From Rikenellaceae bacterium (GTDB lineage Bacteria > Bacteroidota > Bacteroidia > Bacteroidales > UBA932), in assembly GCA_003513895.1 (NCBI GenBank), contig DOSU01000008.1:2562-23747 (forward strand): 21,186 bases of DNA, read 5' to 3'. Below are positions 1 through 6,415 of the stretch, piece by piece; positions within the stretch are counted from its first letter, which is position 1; every line of letters starts with the position of its first letter. The notes under the pieces are model-generated. The model was not told the DNA's origin and did not search any database. It was given only the letters and a program-made list of their open reading frames with translations. Both the position numbers and the translations under genes were made by a program.

Positions 1-798
1 CAAAACTATATTTGAACATAGCTTTCCTTTAAGTTGAACCTCCATTAGTACAATGCCACGCGGCGATACTTTAAGAATTGTTCCTTTACCATGGCGGGTA
101 ATATATAGGTTTCCGGCTGAGTCACAACGCATTCCGTCCATTCCAAAATCGGGGAATGTTAAAAAGAGTTTTTTATTCTTTAATGTCCCGTCTTTTTTAA
201 TATCGTAGACCCATACATTTCTCTGAACGGATTCATTTACATAGAGCCTTTTTCCGTCCGGACTCACTTCTACACCATTGGTTGTTCCAATTTTACCCTC
301 GAGAAGTGAAGTTTTTCCATTTCGTTTAATAAGCCATAAGTTTCCGGTTGAATCCTTCCAGTTTGGGTCGCTTGCATAGAGGAATTCTGTTTTGGGAGAT
401 ATTGCTATGTCATTCGGCTGATTCATAGAGGAGTTATGAGCAAAAACCGATATTTCTTTAGTTGAAGGATTTACCCGGAGAATATTGTGCTTTGTATAAT
501 CGGCAATGTACATAAACCCCTTTTTATCGAATCGGATTCCGTTTCCCACTGAACCGGCAGGAAGGGTCACGTAGACCGACGCTTCTCCATTTGGAGTAAC
601 AATTCCTATAGTACCGGGCTCTTTAAAATTTACCGCAAAGAGGTTTCCGTATTTGTCTATAGCAGGCCCCTCAATCCCTTTAGGGAAACTCCATTCGGGA
701 AGTAAATCGAAAACCCTATTTGCTTTCTCCTGTGAAACAACAGATTGGCTAAAGAACAGAGAAGTAAACACCAGAATAACACAGAATATTGATTTCAT
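1..798 (-). CDS. Secreted SMP-30/gluconolactonase/LRE-family beta-propeller protein (3' end outside window)
   Basis: I translated this frame by hand: an ATG at 798 opens 266 codons that run without a stop to the window edge, so the C-terminus is missing. The N-terminus is a signal peptide (MKSIFCVILVFTSLFFSQS, likely cleaved in VVS-QEK near residue 23), placing the protein in the periplasm. The rest is a six-bladed propeller of the SMP-30/gluconolactonase type, whose members are metal-dependent lactonases or related hydrolases. The expected metal ligands appear in order: Glu43 in GIEGPA, Asn129 in QPND, Asn174 in TTNG and Asp221 in FGMDGMR, with spacing close to that of SMP-30. The substrate cannot be deduced. 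It is divergent from the arsenic operon, across a 99-nt gap, and probably functionally unrelated to it. Confidence in the family is good; the specific activity is unknown. Confidence 0.8.
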   Translation of the reverse strand, partial: MKSIFCVILVFTSLFFSQSVVSQEKANRVFDLLPEWSFPKGIEGPAIDKYGNLFAVNFKEPGTIGIVTPNGEASVYVTLPAGSVGNGIRFDKKGFMYIADYTKHNILRVNPSTKEISVFAHNSSMNQPNDIAISPKTEFLYASDPNWKDSTGNLWLIKRNGKTSLLEGKIGTTNGVEVSPDGKRLYVNESVQRNVWVYDIKKDGTLKNKKLFLTFPDFGMDGMRCDSAGNLYITRHGKGTILKVSPRGIVLMEVQLKGKLCSNIVL

Positions 799-817
799 AA
801 TGAATAGGTTAATAATA

Positions 818-825
818 CAAAAGTA
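818..825 (-). promoter_or_regulatory. Candidate Bacteroidota -7 element for the SMP-30-type gene
   Basis: Read on the minus strand this is TACTTTTG, a full match to TAnnTTTG, 20 nt upstream of the ATG at 798. No TTTG-type -33 box lies 19-21 nt further upstream, so the promoter is only partly supported. Confidence 0.4.
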
Positions 826-839
826 AAAAAATAAATTAT

Positions 840-872
840 TTTGTATGTGAAATAAATAAATGCATACCTTTG
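840..872 (+). promoter_or_regulatory. Promoter of the arsenic operon
   Basis: TTTG at 840-843 and TACCTTTG at 865-872 are separated by 21 nt, matching the Bacteroidota housekeeping consensus (TTTG, 19-21 nt, TAnnTTTG). Transcription should start near 878-880, giving a leader of only about 20 nt before arsR. Confidence 0.75.
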
Positions 873-890
873 TTTCGTATTTTTACGAAA
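873..890 (+). promoter_or_regulatory. Candidate ArsR operator (perfect dyad)
   Basis: TTTCGTA at 873-879 and TACGAAA at 884-890 form a perfect 7-bp inverted repeat around a TTTT spacer. It begins directly after the -7 element and covers the predicted transcription start, 7 bp before the arsR start codon. Position and symmetry fit the binding site of a winged-helix ArsR/SmtB dimer, so the operon is probably autorepressed and induced by trivalent arsenicals. Confidence 0.7.
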
Positions 891-897
891 TGTATTT

Positions 898-1206
898 ATG
901 TCTGCTTCTGAAAAACATTACTCCTCTAATCAGGAAAAAATTGCCCGATATAGCAAGGCACTCTCAAATCCGGTAAGGGTATTTATTATGGATTATCTTG
1001 CAAATAATACGGAACGGTGTTGCTATAGCGGCGATATGGCAGAGAACCTTCCAATTGCACGCTCTACACTTTCGGAGCATCTTAAAGAGCTAAAAAAAGC
1101 AGGACTGATTCAAGGCGAGATAAATCCCCCATACATTAAGTATTGTGTTAACCGGGAAAACTGGGCAGAAGCCCGAATAATGTTTGCGGAATTTTTTAAC
1201 AGATAA
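898..1206 (+). CDS. arsR: ArsR/SmtB-family arsenical-responsive repressor
   Basis: A 102-residue winged-helix repressor, normal length for the family. Residues 20-36 (KALSNPVRVFIMDYLAN) match the ArsR helix that carries the LsxPxR signature; residues 53-71 (IARSTLSEHLKELKKAGLI) are the helix-turn-helix; residues 73-83 form the wing. The likely inducer ligands are Cys41 and Cys42, adjacent to each other and close to the position of the classic CxC motif of plasmid R773 ArsR, plus Cys83 at the end of the wing. Classic ArsR has CxC rather than CC, so the site is a variant and may favour As(III) or methylarsenite. It is the first gene of the operon, and the dyad at 873-890 is its probable operator. 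The start codon is fixed by the short promoter-to-gene distance. Confidence 0.9.
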   Translation: MSASEKHYSSNQEKIARYSKALSNPVRVFIMDYLANNTERCCYSGDMAENLPIARSTLSEHLKELKKAGLIQGEINPPYIKYCVNRENWAEARIMFAEFFNR

Positions 1207-1223
1207 CTCATAAATAGAATAAT

Positions 1224-1460
1224 ATGGAAATTAAAATTTTAGGAACAGGCTGCCCCAAATGCAAGGCACTTGAAAAACTTACCAGAGAAGTAGTGGAGAA
1301 AAACGGCTTTGATGCCAGTATAACTAAAGTACAAGATATTATGGACATTATGAAATATAACATAATGACAACGCCTGCTTTGGTTGTGAATGAAAAGGTG
1401 GAGATTAAAGGCAGAATTCCTTCTGCCGAAGAGATAAAACAAATATTGAGCAAGTATTAA
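1224..1460 (+). CDS. arsE: Small cytosolic thioredoxin-like protein, ArsE-like (MTH895/TM0996 type)
   Basis: A 78-residue minimal thioredoxin/glutaredoxin fold with no signal peptide. The active site is Cys10-Pro-Lys-Cys13 after the first strand, and the cis-proline motif is TTPAL with Pro51. The family is the redox-active disulfide protein 2 group. The neighbours (a periplasmic thioredoxin-like lipoprotein and a CcdA-like membrane protein) recreate the arsE-arsF-arsG set described in Shewanella and Sphingobacterium for aromatic arsenicals, in which ArsEF is linked to reduction of nitroaromatic groups and ArsG to efflux. The ArsE name therefore rests on gene order. It could equally be a cytosolic thiol donor for the membrane partner. 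It lies 17 nt after arsR and is probably co-transcribed. Confidence 0.75.
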   Translation: MEIKILGTGCPKCKALEKLTREVVEKNGFDASITKVQDIMDIMKYNIMTTPALVVNEKVEIKGRIPSAEEIKQILSKY

Positions 1461-1476
1461 AAAAAAAAATTAAAAC

Positions 1477-1884
1477 ATGAAACGCACCTTTCTTCTATGT
1501 ATTGCCTTATTGATGGTAATGTTCACTAATTCGTGTAATGCGAAGAGTCCGGAAAAGCAGGCAACTGCTGCAACATCTGAAAAGGTTGAGGCTTATTATT
1601 TTCACTTTACTTCACGCTGTGTAACCTGTAAGGCTGTAGAGGCCGAAGCTCAAAAAGATATTCAGGCTCTTTATGGAAACAAAGTGATTTTTAAGTCAAT
1701 CAATCTGGACGACCCTTCGAGTCAGCAAATTGCAGAAAAACTTCAAGTTCCCGGCCAGGCACTTTTGATTGTAAAAGGCAATAAAATAATTAATCTTACG
1801 AACGAAGGATTTCTTTATGCCCGTAAAGATCCCACTAAATTTAAATCTGTTATTAAAGAGACTGTTGATTCTCTTTTAAAATAA
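1477..1884 (+). CDS. arsF: Thioredoxin-fold lipoprotein, ArsF-like
   Basis: A 135-residue exported protein. Residues 1-20 form a lipoprotein-type signal peptide (hydrophobic LLCIALLMVMFTNS before Cys20), followed by a low-complexity linker to about residue 36. The thioredoxin-like domain carries Cys48-Val-Thr-Cys51, and a VPGQALL segment near residues 96-102 is probably the cis-proline loop. The domain is therefore expected on the periplasmic side of a membrane. It sits between the cytosolic CxxC protein and the CcdA-like membrane protein, as in arsEFG clusters, where ArsF is named as a subunit of a nitroaryl-arsenical reductase. The sequence proves only a thiol-redox lipoprotein; the arsenical role is inferred from context. 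Spacing to the next gene is 6 nt. Confidence 0.75.
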   Translation: MKRTFLLCIALLMVMFTNSCNAKSPEKQATAATSEKVEAYYFHFTSRCVTCKAVEAEAQKDIQALYGNKVIFKSINLDDPSSQQIAEKLQVPGQALLIVKGNKIINLTNEGFLYARKDPTKFKSVIKETVDSLLK

Positions 1885-1890
1885 TTACTG

Positions 1891-2586
1891 ATGGATTTTT
1901 TAACAGGTCTGCTCGAAAACAGCACTATGCCTTGGATTTCGGCTTTGGTGCTGGGTTTCATGACTTCTATCAGTCCCTGTCCTATGGCAACAAATATTAC
2001 TGCTGTTGGGTTTATAAGCAAGGATATAGATAACCGAAACCGTGTTTTCATAAACGGTCTCTTATATACATTGGGACGGGCAATCACTTATACTGCAATA
2101 GCACTGGTACTCTACTTAGGAGCCGATCAGTTTAAGTTTTCCGGATTTTTTCAGCAATATGGGGAGAAGATATTGGGCCCCCTGCTGATTATTATTGGTC
2201 TATTCATGCTTGATATAATAAAAATCAAGTTCCCTGGTATGAACGGGTTAACTTCAAAAATGGAAAACAAATCCAGATGGAGTTATTTCGATGCAATTCT
2301 TCTCGGTATGCTGTTTGCACTCGCTTTTTGTCCATACAGCGGAGTCCTCTATTTTGGGATGCTGGTTCCCATGACAATAAGCAGTGCATCCGGTCTGTAT
2401 CTTCCAGTTCTGTTTGCAATTGCCACCGGAATTCCTGTGATTATTGTATCCTGGATACTTGCATACACCCTCTCAGGTATTGGCGGATTTTACAATAAAA
2501 TCAAGTCTTTTGAAAAATGGTTCAGGAGGGTTATTGCCATCCTGTTTATCATCGTGGGGATATACTATATTGTCCGCGTGTTTTAG
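1891..2586 (+). CDS. arsG: CcdA/DsbD-beta-like membrane protein, ArsG-like
   Basis: A 231-residue polytopic protein with about six membrane segments (roughly residues 15-33, 55-77, 94-110, 133-160, 170-195, 210-230). Two pseudo-symmetric Cys-Pro motifs stand at the same place in each half: SPCPM (Cys30) and AFCPYSG (Cys147). This is the hallmark of the CcdA/DsbD transmembrane electron-transfer family. ArsG proteins of arsEFG clusters belong to this group and were reported to export trivalent aminoaryl arsenicals. Because thioredoxin-like proteins for both sides of the membrane are encoded directly upstream, transfer of reducing equivalents to the lipoprotein is a serious alternative to efflux. 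Family confidence is high, substrate confidence moderate. Confidence 0.75.
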   Translation: MDFLTGLLENSTMPWISALVLGFMTSISPCPMATNITAVGFISKDIDNRNRVFINGLLYTLGRAITYTAIALVLYLGADQFKFSGFFQQYGEKILGPLLIIIGLFMLDIIKIKFPGMNGLTSKMENKSRWSYFDAILLGMLFALAFCPYSGVLYFGMLVPMTISSASGLYLPVLFAIATGIPVIIVSWILAYTLSGIGGFYNKIKSFEKWFRRVIAILFIIVGIYYIVRVF

Positions 2587-2621
2587 TTCTCTTAATAAAA
2601 TATCATATTTAAATTGTTCTC

Positions 2622-3638
2622 ATGAATTGGAAGAAGATTTTTCAAATAATTTTGGGCATAGCAATTTGGTACATTCTTTACCATAATCTGCAATTTTTAA
2701 CGGATTTTATAATTGATAATCTGTTGGGGTTGCAAAAAGGATTGCATTTTACCGAGGCGCTGCGATTTTTCATTTTTGAAGTTCCTAAAGTATTGATGTT
2801 ATTAATACTGATAGTATTTTTCGTAGGAATTATACGTACATATTTTACTCCGGAAAAAACCAGAAAAATACTGGAAGGTAAATCTCTGTTTACAGGAAAT
2901 GTAATGGCTGCCCTATTGGGTATTGTGACTCCATTTTGCTCCTGCTCAGCAATCCCGTTGTTTCTTGGTTTTGTTCAGGCAGGAGTGCCTCTCGGAGTTA
3001 CTTTCTCTTTTTTGATTTCAGCTCCAATGATAAATGAAGTGGCTGTTATATTGCTTTTTGGCTTGTTCGGATGGAAAGTAGCTCTTATATATGTATTGAC
3101 AGGATTAGCGATTGCTATTATTTCAGGTTATACAATAGGCAAATTAAAACTTGAGAAGTACGTTGAAAGCTGGGTTTATAAAATTAGTGGAGAAAATGGA
3201 GAAAATACCGAAGAAAAGATAAGCTTTGAAGCTCGTATTAAACTAGGATTCACTGCCGTTAAGGAGATTGTAGGTAAAGTGTGGATATATGTAGTTATTG
3301 GAATAGCAGTTGGTGCCGCAGCTCATGGATATGTTCCGGAAAGCTTCATGACTAACCTTATGGGTAAATCTACATGGTATTCTGTTCCTCTCTCTGTATT
3401 AATAGGAGTTCCTCTTTATTCCAATGCGGCAGGAATTATTCCTATTGTAAGTGTCTTCATAGAAAAAGGCGTCCCACTTGGTACTGCTCTTGCATTTATG
3501 ATGTCGGTAATCGCGCTCTCACTGCCGGAGATGATTATTCTCAAGAAAGTACTAAAACTTCCTTTGATATTGACCTTTATTGGTATTGTTGCAACCGGCA
3601 TAATGATAGTTGGGTTTATATTTAATTATATAATGTAA
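2622..3638 (+). CDS. arsP: ArsP-type permease (probable methylarsenite efflux)
   Basis: A 338-residue integral membrane protein with about eight to ten predicted segments in two halves separated by a charged cytosolic loop (residues 170-205, rich in Glu and Lys). Residues 103-114 (TPFCSCSAIPLF, Cys106 and Cys108) are the signature of the ArsP/UPF0718 permease family, and the second half contains the matching VPLYSNAAGIIP motif. Characterised ArsP proteins export trivalent organoarsenicals such as methylarsenite and reduced roxarsone. That fits this operon, which also makes methylarsenite through ArsM. Members of the same family have other or unknown substrates, so the assignment relies on the neighbours. 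It follows arsG after 35 nt and the next gene starts 2 nt after its stop codon. Confidence 0.8.
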   Translation: MNWKKIFQIILGIAIWYILYHNLQFLTDFIIDNLLGLQKGLHFTEALRFFIFEVPKVLMLLILIVFFVGIIRTYFTPEKTRKILEGKSLFTGNVMAALLGIVTPFCSCSAIPLFLGFVQAGVPLGVTFSFLISAPMINEVAVILLFGLFGWKVALIYVLTGLAIAIISGYTIGKLKLEKYVESWVYKISGENGENTEEKISFEARIKLGFTAVKEIVGKVWIYVVIGIAVGAAAHGYVPESFMTNLMGKSTWYSVPLSVLIGVPLYSNAAGIIPIVSVFIEKGVPLGTALAFMMSVIALSLPEMIILKKVLKLPLILTFIGIVATGIMIVGFIFNYIM

Positions 3639-3640
3639 CA

Positions 3641-4027
3641 ATGAATAGTCTAAAATTTACTCCGGAGAAAAGTTCCTGCCTTTGTGGAGGGGCAGAATAT
3701 GTTGTACTGGCTTGTTCGGGTGCATGCGATCTCGGACAGATAACAGATTCAGTTGCAAGAAAATTGCGAGATAACGGCGTGAGAAAAATGAATTGCCTGG
3801 CTACGATTGGGGCAGGTCTCGGTAAGCCTTTTGGACAATTAAAAAAGAATAATATTCTTATGTTGGACGGGTGTCCTGTTGATTGCGGAAAGAAAATCCT
3901 CGACGATGCCGGTTTTACAGGCTATAAGTATATGCGCATTACCGATTTAGGCTACAAAAAGGGGGAAACCCCTGTTACCGATCAGGTAATTAATGACGTA
4001 TATGAAAAAGTTGAAATTATCTACTAA
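3641..4027 (+). CDS. DGC-domain putative zinc/metalloid-binding protein
   Basis: A 128-residue soluble protein with seven cysteines (13, 15, 25, 29, 52, 78, 82). The motif LDGCPVDCGKK (Asp76-Gly77-Cys78, Cys82) defines the DGC domain family, annotated as putative zinc-binding. Other cysteines lie in CLCGG and ACSGACD. There is no signal peptide or membrane segment, so it should act in the cytosol. Its genes lie 2 nt from the flanking permease and 1 nt from arsenate reductase, so it is almost certainly part of the same functional unit. Its role is not established. A metallochaperone or arsenite-binding protein, playing the part ArsD plays elsewhere (no arsD or arsA is present here), is an inference from the cysteine content and position. 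Confidence 0.8.
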   Translation: MNSLKFTPEKSSCLCGGAEYVVLACSGACDLGQITDSVARKLRDNGVRKMNCLATIGAGLGKPFGQLKKNNILMLDGCPVDCGKKILDDAGFTGYKYMRITDLGYKKGETPVTDQVINDVYEKVEIIY

Positions 4028-4028
4028 A

Positions 4029-4454
4029 ATGAAAGTTCTAATTTTATGCACGGGGAACAGTTGCCGAAGCCAGATGGCACAAGGCTTCCTGCAATCATTT
4101 GACAAAAACATTACTGTATGTTCTGCCGGGACTCAGCCTGCCCCCCGGGTAAACCAAACAGCGGTAAAGGTAATGAAAGAAGTGGGCATAGATATAAGAG
4201 GGCATACTCCAAAAATGGTTGACGAATACTTAAAAGAAGAGTGGGATTATGTTGTTACAGTTTGTGACGATGCAAATGAGACTTGTCCTGCATTTTATGG
4301 AAAAGTAAAACATCGCCTGCATATAGGATTTGAAGACCCTTCTCATAAAACAGGAACTCCGGAATATATATTGAGCGAATTCCACAGAGTGAGAGACGAA
4401 ATTAAAGATAGGTTCTATAAATTTTACACAGAACAAGTTAAGTCACAAATATGA
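4029..4454 (+). CDS. arsC: Arsenate reductase, thioredoxin-coupled (low-molecular-weight PTPase fold)
   Basis: A 141-residue cytosolic enzyme reducing arsenate to arsenite. The phosphatase loop is CTGNSCRS with nucleophile Cys7 and Arg13. Two further cysteines, Cys79 and Cys86 (VTVCDDANETC), relay the disulfide to the surface; their spacing equals Cys10/82/89 of Staphylococcus aureus pI258 ArsC with a constant offset of three. Asp103-Pro104 in FEDPS is the conserved acid loop. A longer frame opens at 3993, but it would add 12 residues before a phosphatase loop that normally sits close to the N-terminus and would overlap the previous gene; the ATG at 4029 is 1 nt after that gene's stop codon. 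The stop codon overlaps the arsM start (ATGA), suggesting translational coupling. Confidence 0.93.
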   Translation: MKVLILCTGNSCRSQMAQGFLQSFDKNITVCSAGTQPAPRVNQTAVKVMKEVGIDIRGHTPKMVDEYLKEEWDYVVTVCDDANETCPAFYGKVKHRLHIGFEDPSHKTGTPEYILSEFHRVRDEIKDRFYKFYTEQVKSQI

Positions 4455-5257
4455 AAGCAAAGGATTTAAAACTTATTGTACAGGAAAAATACGGACAAAT
4501 TGCCCAAAACAATTCAATTCAGGGAAAATCATCTTGTTGCAGCACGTCAGGATGTTGTGGCGAATCGGAATTCAGTATGATTGGCGACGATTATATAAAT
4601 CTGGAAGGATACAACCCCGATGCCGACCTTGGATTGGGATGTGGTATACCCACTCAGTTTGCTGCTATTAAAAAGGGAGACTGTTTACTTGATCTGGGCA
4701 GCGGTGCAGGAAATGACTGCTTTGTTGCGCGTGCCATAGTTGGCGAAACCGGAAAAGTAACCGGTCTTGATTTTACTGAGGCAATGGTTGCCAGGGCAAT
4801 AGAAAACAACAACAAACTCGGTTTTACGAATGTAAAATTTGTACAAGGCGATATAGAAGATATGCCTCTGCAAGACAATCAGTTCGATGTGGTGGTTTCA
4901 AATTGCGTATTAAATTTGGTTCCCGATAAAACTAAGGCCTTTGCTGATATAATGAGGGTTTTAAAGCCCGGTGGCCACTTCTGCATTTCTGATGTGGTAA
5001 TTAAAGGTGAACTTCCCGAAAATCTTCGCAAAGATGCCGAGATGTATGTTGGATGTGTATCAGGAGCCATAGGTATGGAACAATATCTATCAATAATTGG
5101 AGAACAGGGTTTTAAAAACATAACTGTTCACAAAGAAAATGAGATAGAAATTCCCGAAAATGTACTTGGAAAATATCTTACAAAAGAGGAAACCGATAAG
5201 TTTAAAACCGGAGAGACAGGTATATTCAGTATTACTGTTTCCGGGACAAAATTCTAA
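4451..5257 (+). CDS. arsM: Arsenite S-adenosylmethionine methyltransferase
   Basis: A 268-residue class I methyltransferase that methylates As(III) to mono- and dimethyl arsenicals. The SAM-binding motif I is DLGSGAGND (81-89), the second acidic position is GLDFTEAM (105-112), and the PGG loop is LKPGG (171-175). The three cysteines required for arsenite binding and catalysis are visible as Cys64 in LGCGIP, Cys152 in SNCVLN and Cys202 in VGCVSGA, corresponding to Cys72, Cys174 and Cys224 of the Cyanidioschyzon enzyme. Two extra pairs, Cys29-Cys30 and Cys35-Cys36, lie in the flexible N-terminal part, as in many family members. It starts inside the arsC stop codon. Because methylarsenite is more toxic than arsenite, co-expression with the ArsP-type exporter makes sense. 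Confidence 0.93.
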   Translation: MKAKDLKLIVQEKYGQIAQNNSIQGKSSCCSTSGCCGESEFSMIGDDYINLEGYNPDADLGLGCGIPTQFAAIKKGDCLLDLGSGAGNDCFVARAIVGETGKVTGLDFTEAMVARAIENNNKLGFTNVKFVQGDIEDMPLQDNQFDVVVSNCVLNLVPDKTKAFADIMRVLKPGGHFCISDVVIKGELPENLRKDAEMYVGCVSGAIGMEQYLSIIGEQGFKNITVHKENEIEIPENVLGKYLTKEETDKFKTGETGIFSITVSGTKF

Positions 5258-5292
5258 AGAGCCATAATATTTAACCATTAATTTAACCTATT

Positions 5293-6348
5293 ATGCCGGC
5301 AAACAAAAGATTAAAATTTCTGGACAGATATCTGACATTATGGATTTTCCTGGCAATGTTTGCAGGAGTGCTTTTGGGATGGTCCAGCCCGGAAATTGCA
5401 GGTTTCTGGAGCAGCCTTTCCAGCGGAACAACTAATATACCTATCGCCATTGGGTTAATAGTCATGATGTATCCTCCACTTGCTAAAGTAAAGTACGAGG
5501 AGTTAGGCGATGTTTTTAAGAACACGAAGATTCTTGGATTATCACTGGTTCAGAACTGGGTTATAGGACCAATTTTGATGTTTTTCCTTGCAATAATCTT
5601 TTTGCAGTTCAATATCGATTATATGTATGGAGTTATCCTTATTGGGCTTGCAAGATGTATTGCGATGGTGATAGTATGGAATGATCTTGCGAAGGGCGAC
5701 ACCCAGTATGCAGCCGGACTTGTTGCCTTCAATTCTCTTTTTCAAGTCCTGCTCTTCTCTGTTTATGCCTATGTATTTATAGCTGTTCTGCCAGGCTGGT
5801 TCGGACTGCCGGTTAATGACTCTGTATCTCAGATAACGATTGGCACAATTGCAGAAAGTGTATTTATTTACCTTGGCATCCCAATGATAGCCGGGTTCCT
5901 GACAAGATTTATACTAATACGCGTAAAAAGCAAAGAGTGGTATGAGACGAAGTTTGTACCTAAAATTAGCCCGTTAACGCTAATTGCATTATTATTCACA
6001 ATTGTTGTAATGTTTTCCCTTAAAGGAGAATACATTGTCAAAATTCCAATGGATGTGTTAAGAATTGCAATCCCGCTTGTTATCTACTTTGTAATAATGT
6101 TTGTTGTCTCTTTCTTTATGAGTAAAAACGCCGGAGCTACATACGAACAAGCAACTACATTGTCTTTTACAGCAGCCAGCAATAACTTTGAACTAGCAAT
6201 TGCTGTTGCTATTGCAATTTTCGGAATCAATTCCGGCGAAGCATTTGCTGCTGTAATTGGACCTTTGGTTGAGGTTCCTGTTATGATTGGACTGGTAAAT
6301 GTCGCATTCTGGTTTAAAAAGAAATATTTTACGGTTGCCGTAAAATAA
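5293..6348 (+). CDS. acr3: Arsenite efflux transporter, ACR3 family
   Basis: A 351-residue inner-membrane protein with about ten transmembrane segments, the usual ACR3 length. The conserved arsenite-site residues are present: Cys122 in GLARCIAMVIVWN and Glu327 in IGPLVEVPVMIGL. The broken-helix motif TAASNNFELA (293-302) is typical of the BASS superfamily fold. It exports As(III), the product of ArsC. It is the last gene of the operon, after a 35-nt gap with no obvious promoter, and is followed directly by a strong hairpin terminator. There is no arsA ATPase gene, so transport should be driven by the membrane potential alone. Confidence 0.95.
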   Translation: MPANKRLKFLDRYLTLWIFLAMFAGVLLGWSSPEIAGFWSSLSSGTTNIPIAIGLIVMMYPPLAKVKYEELGDVFKNTKILGLSLVQNWVIGPILMFFLAIIFLQFNIDYMYGVILIGLARCIAMVIVWNDLAKGDTQYAAGLVAFNSLFQVLLFSVYAYVFIAVLPGWFGLPVNDSVSQITIGTIAESVFIYLGIPMIAGFLTRFILIRVKSKEWYETKFVPKISPLTLIALLFTIVVMFSLKGEYIVKIPMDVLRIAIPLVIYFVIMFVVSFFMSKNAGATYEQATTLSFTAASNNFELAIAVAIAIFGINSGEAFAAVIGPLVEVPVMIGLVNVAFWFKKKYFTVAVK

Positions 6349-6387
6349 ATAAACCCGGATAATTTTGTTTCAATTATCCGGGTTTAT
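6349..6387. terminator. Bidirectional intrinsic terminator between acr3 and the convergent gene
   Basis: A perfect 16-bp inverted repeat (arms 6349-6364 and 6372-6387, core AAACCCGGATAATT) encloses a 7-nt loop, TTGTTTC. It starts at the base after the acr3 stop codon and lies 28 bp from the stop codon of the converging gene. AT-rich flanks on both sides make it usable in both directions. Confidence 0.88.
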
Positions 6388-6415
6388 AATTTAATGTTTG
6401 AAAAACAGTTTAATA

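Noticed and set aside
3993..4028. Longer arsenate reductase starting at 3993
   Set aside because: It would overlap the previous gene by 35 nt and add a non-conserved 12-residue extension before the phosphatase loop; the ATG at 4029 fits the family.
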